DNA of 64,000 nucleotides from Scylla paramamosain (Eukaryota; Arthropoda; Malacostraca; Decapoda; Portunidae), in assembly GCF_035594125.1 (NCBI RefSeq), contig NC_087183.1:9060868-9124867 (forward strand), in the 5' to 3' direction. Positions 62,930-64,000 of this stretch are shown here, piece by piece. Made by a program: the position numbers and the translations under genes. How positions within the stretch are numbered: position 1 is the first letter of the stretch; each line of letters starts with the position of its first letter. The notes beneath the pieces are model-generated. The model was not told the DNA's origin, made no database searches, and saw only the letters and a program-made list of their open reading frames with translations.

Positions 62930-63300
62930 GTATAGTGAGGACAAGGAAGAAAACGAAAACTATGATGAAAACGAAGAAAACGAAAACTATGATGAAAACG
63001 AAGAAGAAAACGAAAACTAAGATGAACACAAAGAAGAAAACGAAGAATCAGGTGAACACGAAGAAGAACAACGAACACTAAGGTGAACACGAAAAGAAGA
63101 AAACGAAAAACCAGTTAACCACAAGTTAGAAAACGAATACTTACGAGGGCCAAAGGGAGAAAACGGCAACCAAAATAAACACAAGACAGAAAACGGAAAA
63201 ATGAAGGCGAGGAAGAAAAGGAAAACTCGGATGAACGCAGAAAAGGAAGCGAGAACTGAGGTGAGCGCAGAGAGAAAACTGAGGGTGGGGAATGGAGAGC
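62930..63300 (+). repeat. Diverged minisatellite, about 27-30 bp unit
   Basis: GAAAACGAAAACTATGATGA repeats with variants GAAGAAAACGAAGAATCAGG, GAACACGAAGAAGAACAACG and later CAGAAAACGGAAAAATGAAG. The Lys/Thr/Met plus-strand frame (62881-63081) and its minus partners follow the period and are not genes. Confidence 0.7.
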
Positions 63301-63359
63301 TGGTGGACAAAAGGCGGCAAATTCGTAACTTCCTGCACATTGACTTCGCGAGGGAGTGT

Positions 63360-63900
63360 GAAAGACTGAGAGACAGAGATAGATAGACATATAGACAGAT
63401 AGATAGATAGATAGACAGACAGATAGAGAGTACAATTAATGGTGGAAGAAGAATAGGAGAGAAAGAGAGAAGTGAGAGAAATGGGATAGGAGAGAAGGAG
63501 AGATAAAAGGACAGTATAAGACAGTAGGGGAGAGTAGAGTAGAGAAGATAAGAGATGGGAGAAGAGTAGAATATGGTATAAGATAGAAGAGGAGAAGAGA
63601 GGAGAGAAAAGAAAGAGAGAGGAGAGGAGTATAGAGGAGACGAGAGGAGAGGAGAGGAGAGAAGAGGGATGGATAGGAAAGGAAACGAGAGACGAAATGA
63701 GACGAGAGAAAATGAGAGGAGAGAAGAAATAACATAAGAAAAGTGGAGATAAATAGGGAAAAGGGTTAGGATGGAAGAAGAGAGGGAAAGGAAACTGGAG
63801 GAGAGGAAAGAATGAGGTGGAGGTAAAGGAAGCTCGGCAAGGTAGAGGAGTAATTGAAGAAAAAGAAAGAGGAAGAGGAGGAGGAGGAGAAAGGTAAGGT
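63360..63900 (+). repeat. (GATA)/(GACA) run followed by GAGA-rich block
   Basis: ATAGATAGACAG units 63375-63430, then imperfect GAGAGGAGA/GAGAATA repeats to 63730. Minus-strand Ser/Leu/Phe frames here are artefacts. Confidence 0.75.
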
Positions 63901-64000
63901 GTCACTACCTGGGATCCCCTGTCTTTAAGAACGTATGACAATTACTTATTTTCTACTTGATTTCTTCGTGAGGAGGAAGAGGAGGAAGAGGAAGATGAGG

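Noticed and set aside
63900..63941. Possible missing upstream ChT exon: the minus strand reads ..GGGGATCCCAG|GTAGTG, with GIP in one frame, resembling the GGIPWQ segment that precedes exon A.
   Set aside because: No Trp codon follows, the preceding residues do not match ChT, the donor is weak, and the surroundings are GA-rich repeat. Too short to count.
63141..63941. 266-residue minus-strand open frame, the longest in the window.
   Set aside because: Derived from GAGA-rich and GATA repeats plus a minisatellite; Ser/Leu/Pro/Phe only, with no membrane-protein pattern beyond composition.

Overview
This window is a piece of a eukaryotic, almost certainly arthropod and most likely decapod crustacean (crab, shrimp or crayfish type) nuclear genome. 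The evidence is split exons with GT..AG introns, no operons, a very heavy load of dinucleotide repeats (AG/CT, AC/GT, AT) and GGA/GGT trinucleotides, interstitial runs of the arthropod telomere motif TTAGG, and decayed non-LTR retrotransposons of kinds I associate with decapod genomes. The exact species cannot be read from the sequence.

One protein-coding gene is clear. It is the 3' half of the sodium-coupled high-affinity choline transporter (ChT, SLC5A7 family), on the minus strand. Seven exons at 59228-59099, 57136-57051, 43366-43244, 40862-40759, 34054-33924, 31899-31821 and 31646-31412 join in phase without error into 295 residues plus a stop. The 5' exons (N-terminal half) are not in the window and should lie beyond 64000. 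The gene would mark a cholinergic neuron: it takes choline back up for acetylcholine synthesis.

Layout. From 1 to about 31 kb (downstream of ChT) I see no confidently coding gene: AT-rich spacer, microsatellites, diverged minisatellites, two retrotransposon C-terminal fragments (about 14.9-15.4 kb plus strand; 25.9-26.3 kb minus strand), SINE-like tRNA-derived pieces, short TTAA-bounded elements, and a CpG-rich block near 27.6 kb that looks like a minus-strand promoter plus first exon. From 31.4 to 59.2 kb is the ChT gene; its introns (174 bp to 13.7 kb) carry a retrotransposon RNase H/C-terminal fragment (37.8-38.9 kb), two more retrotransposon remnants (46.7-47.3 kb; 55.6-56.1 kb), a MITE-like element directly beside an exon (33.56-33.90 kb), and a long imperfect foldback (57.25-57.67 kb) just upstream of an exon in the transcript. 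From 59.3 to 64 kb is intron or upstream sequence, with several old tandem repeats.

No novel enzymatic or defence system was found. What stands out is the repeat biology: a set of old 24-85 bp minisatellites, TTAA-bounded short elements in several copies, alternating AG/CT tracts able to fold or form triplexes, and the intronic foldback in a neuronal transporter gene, a good candidate for double-stranded RNA formation. All family assignments come from reading translated sequence by eye; no database search was run.
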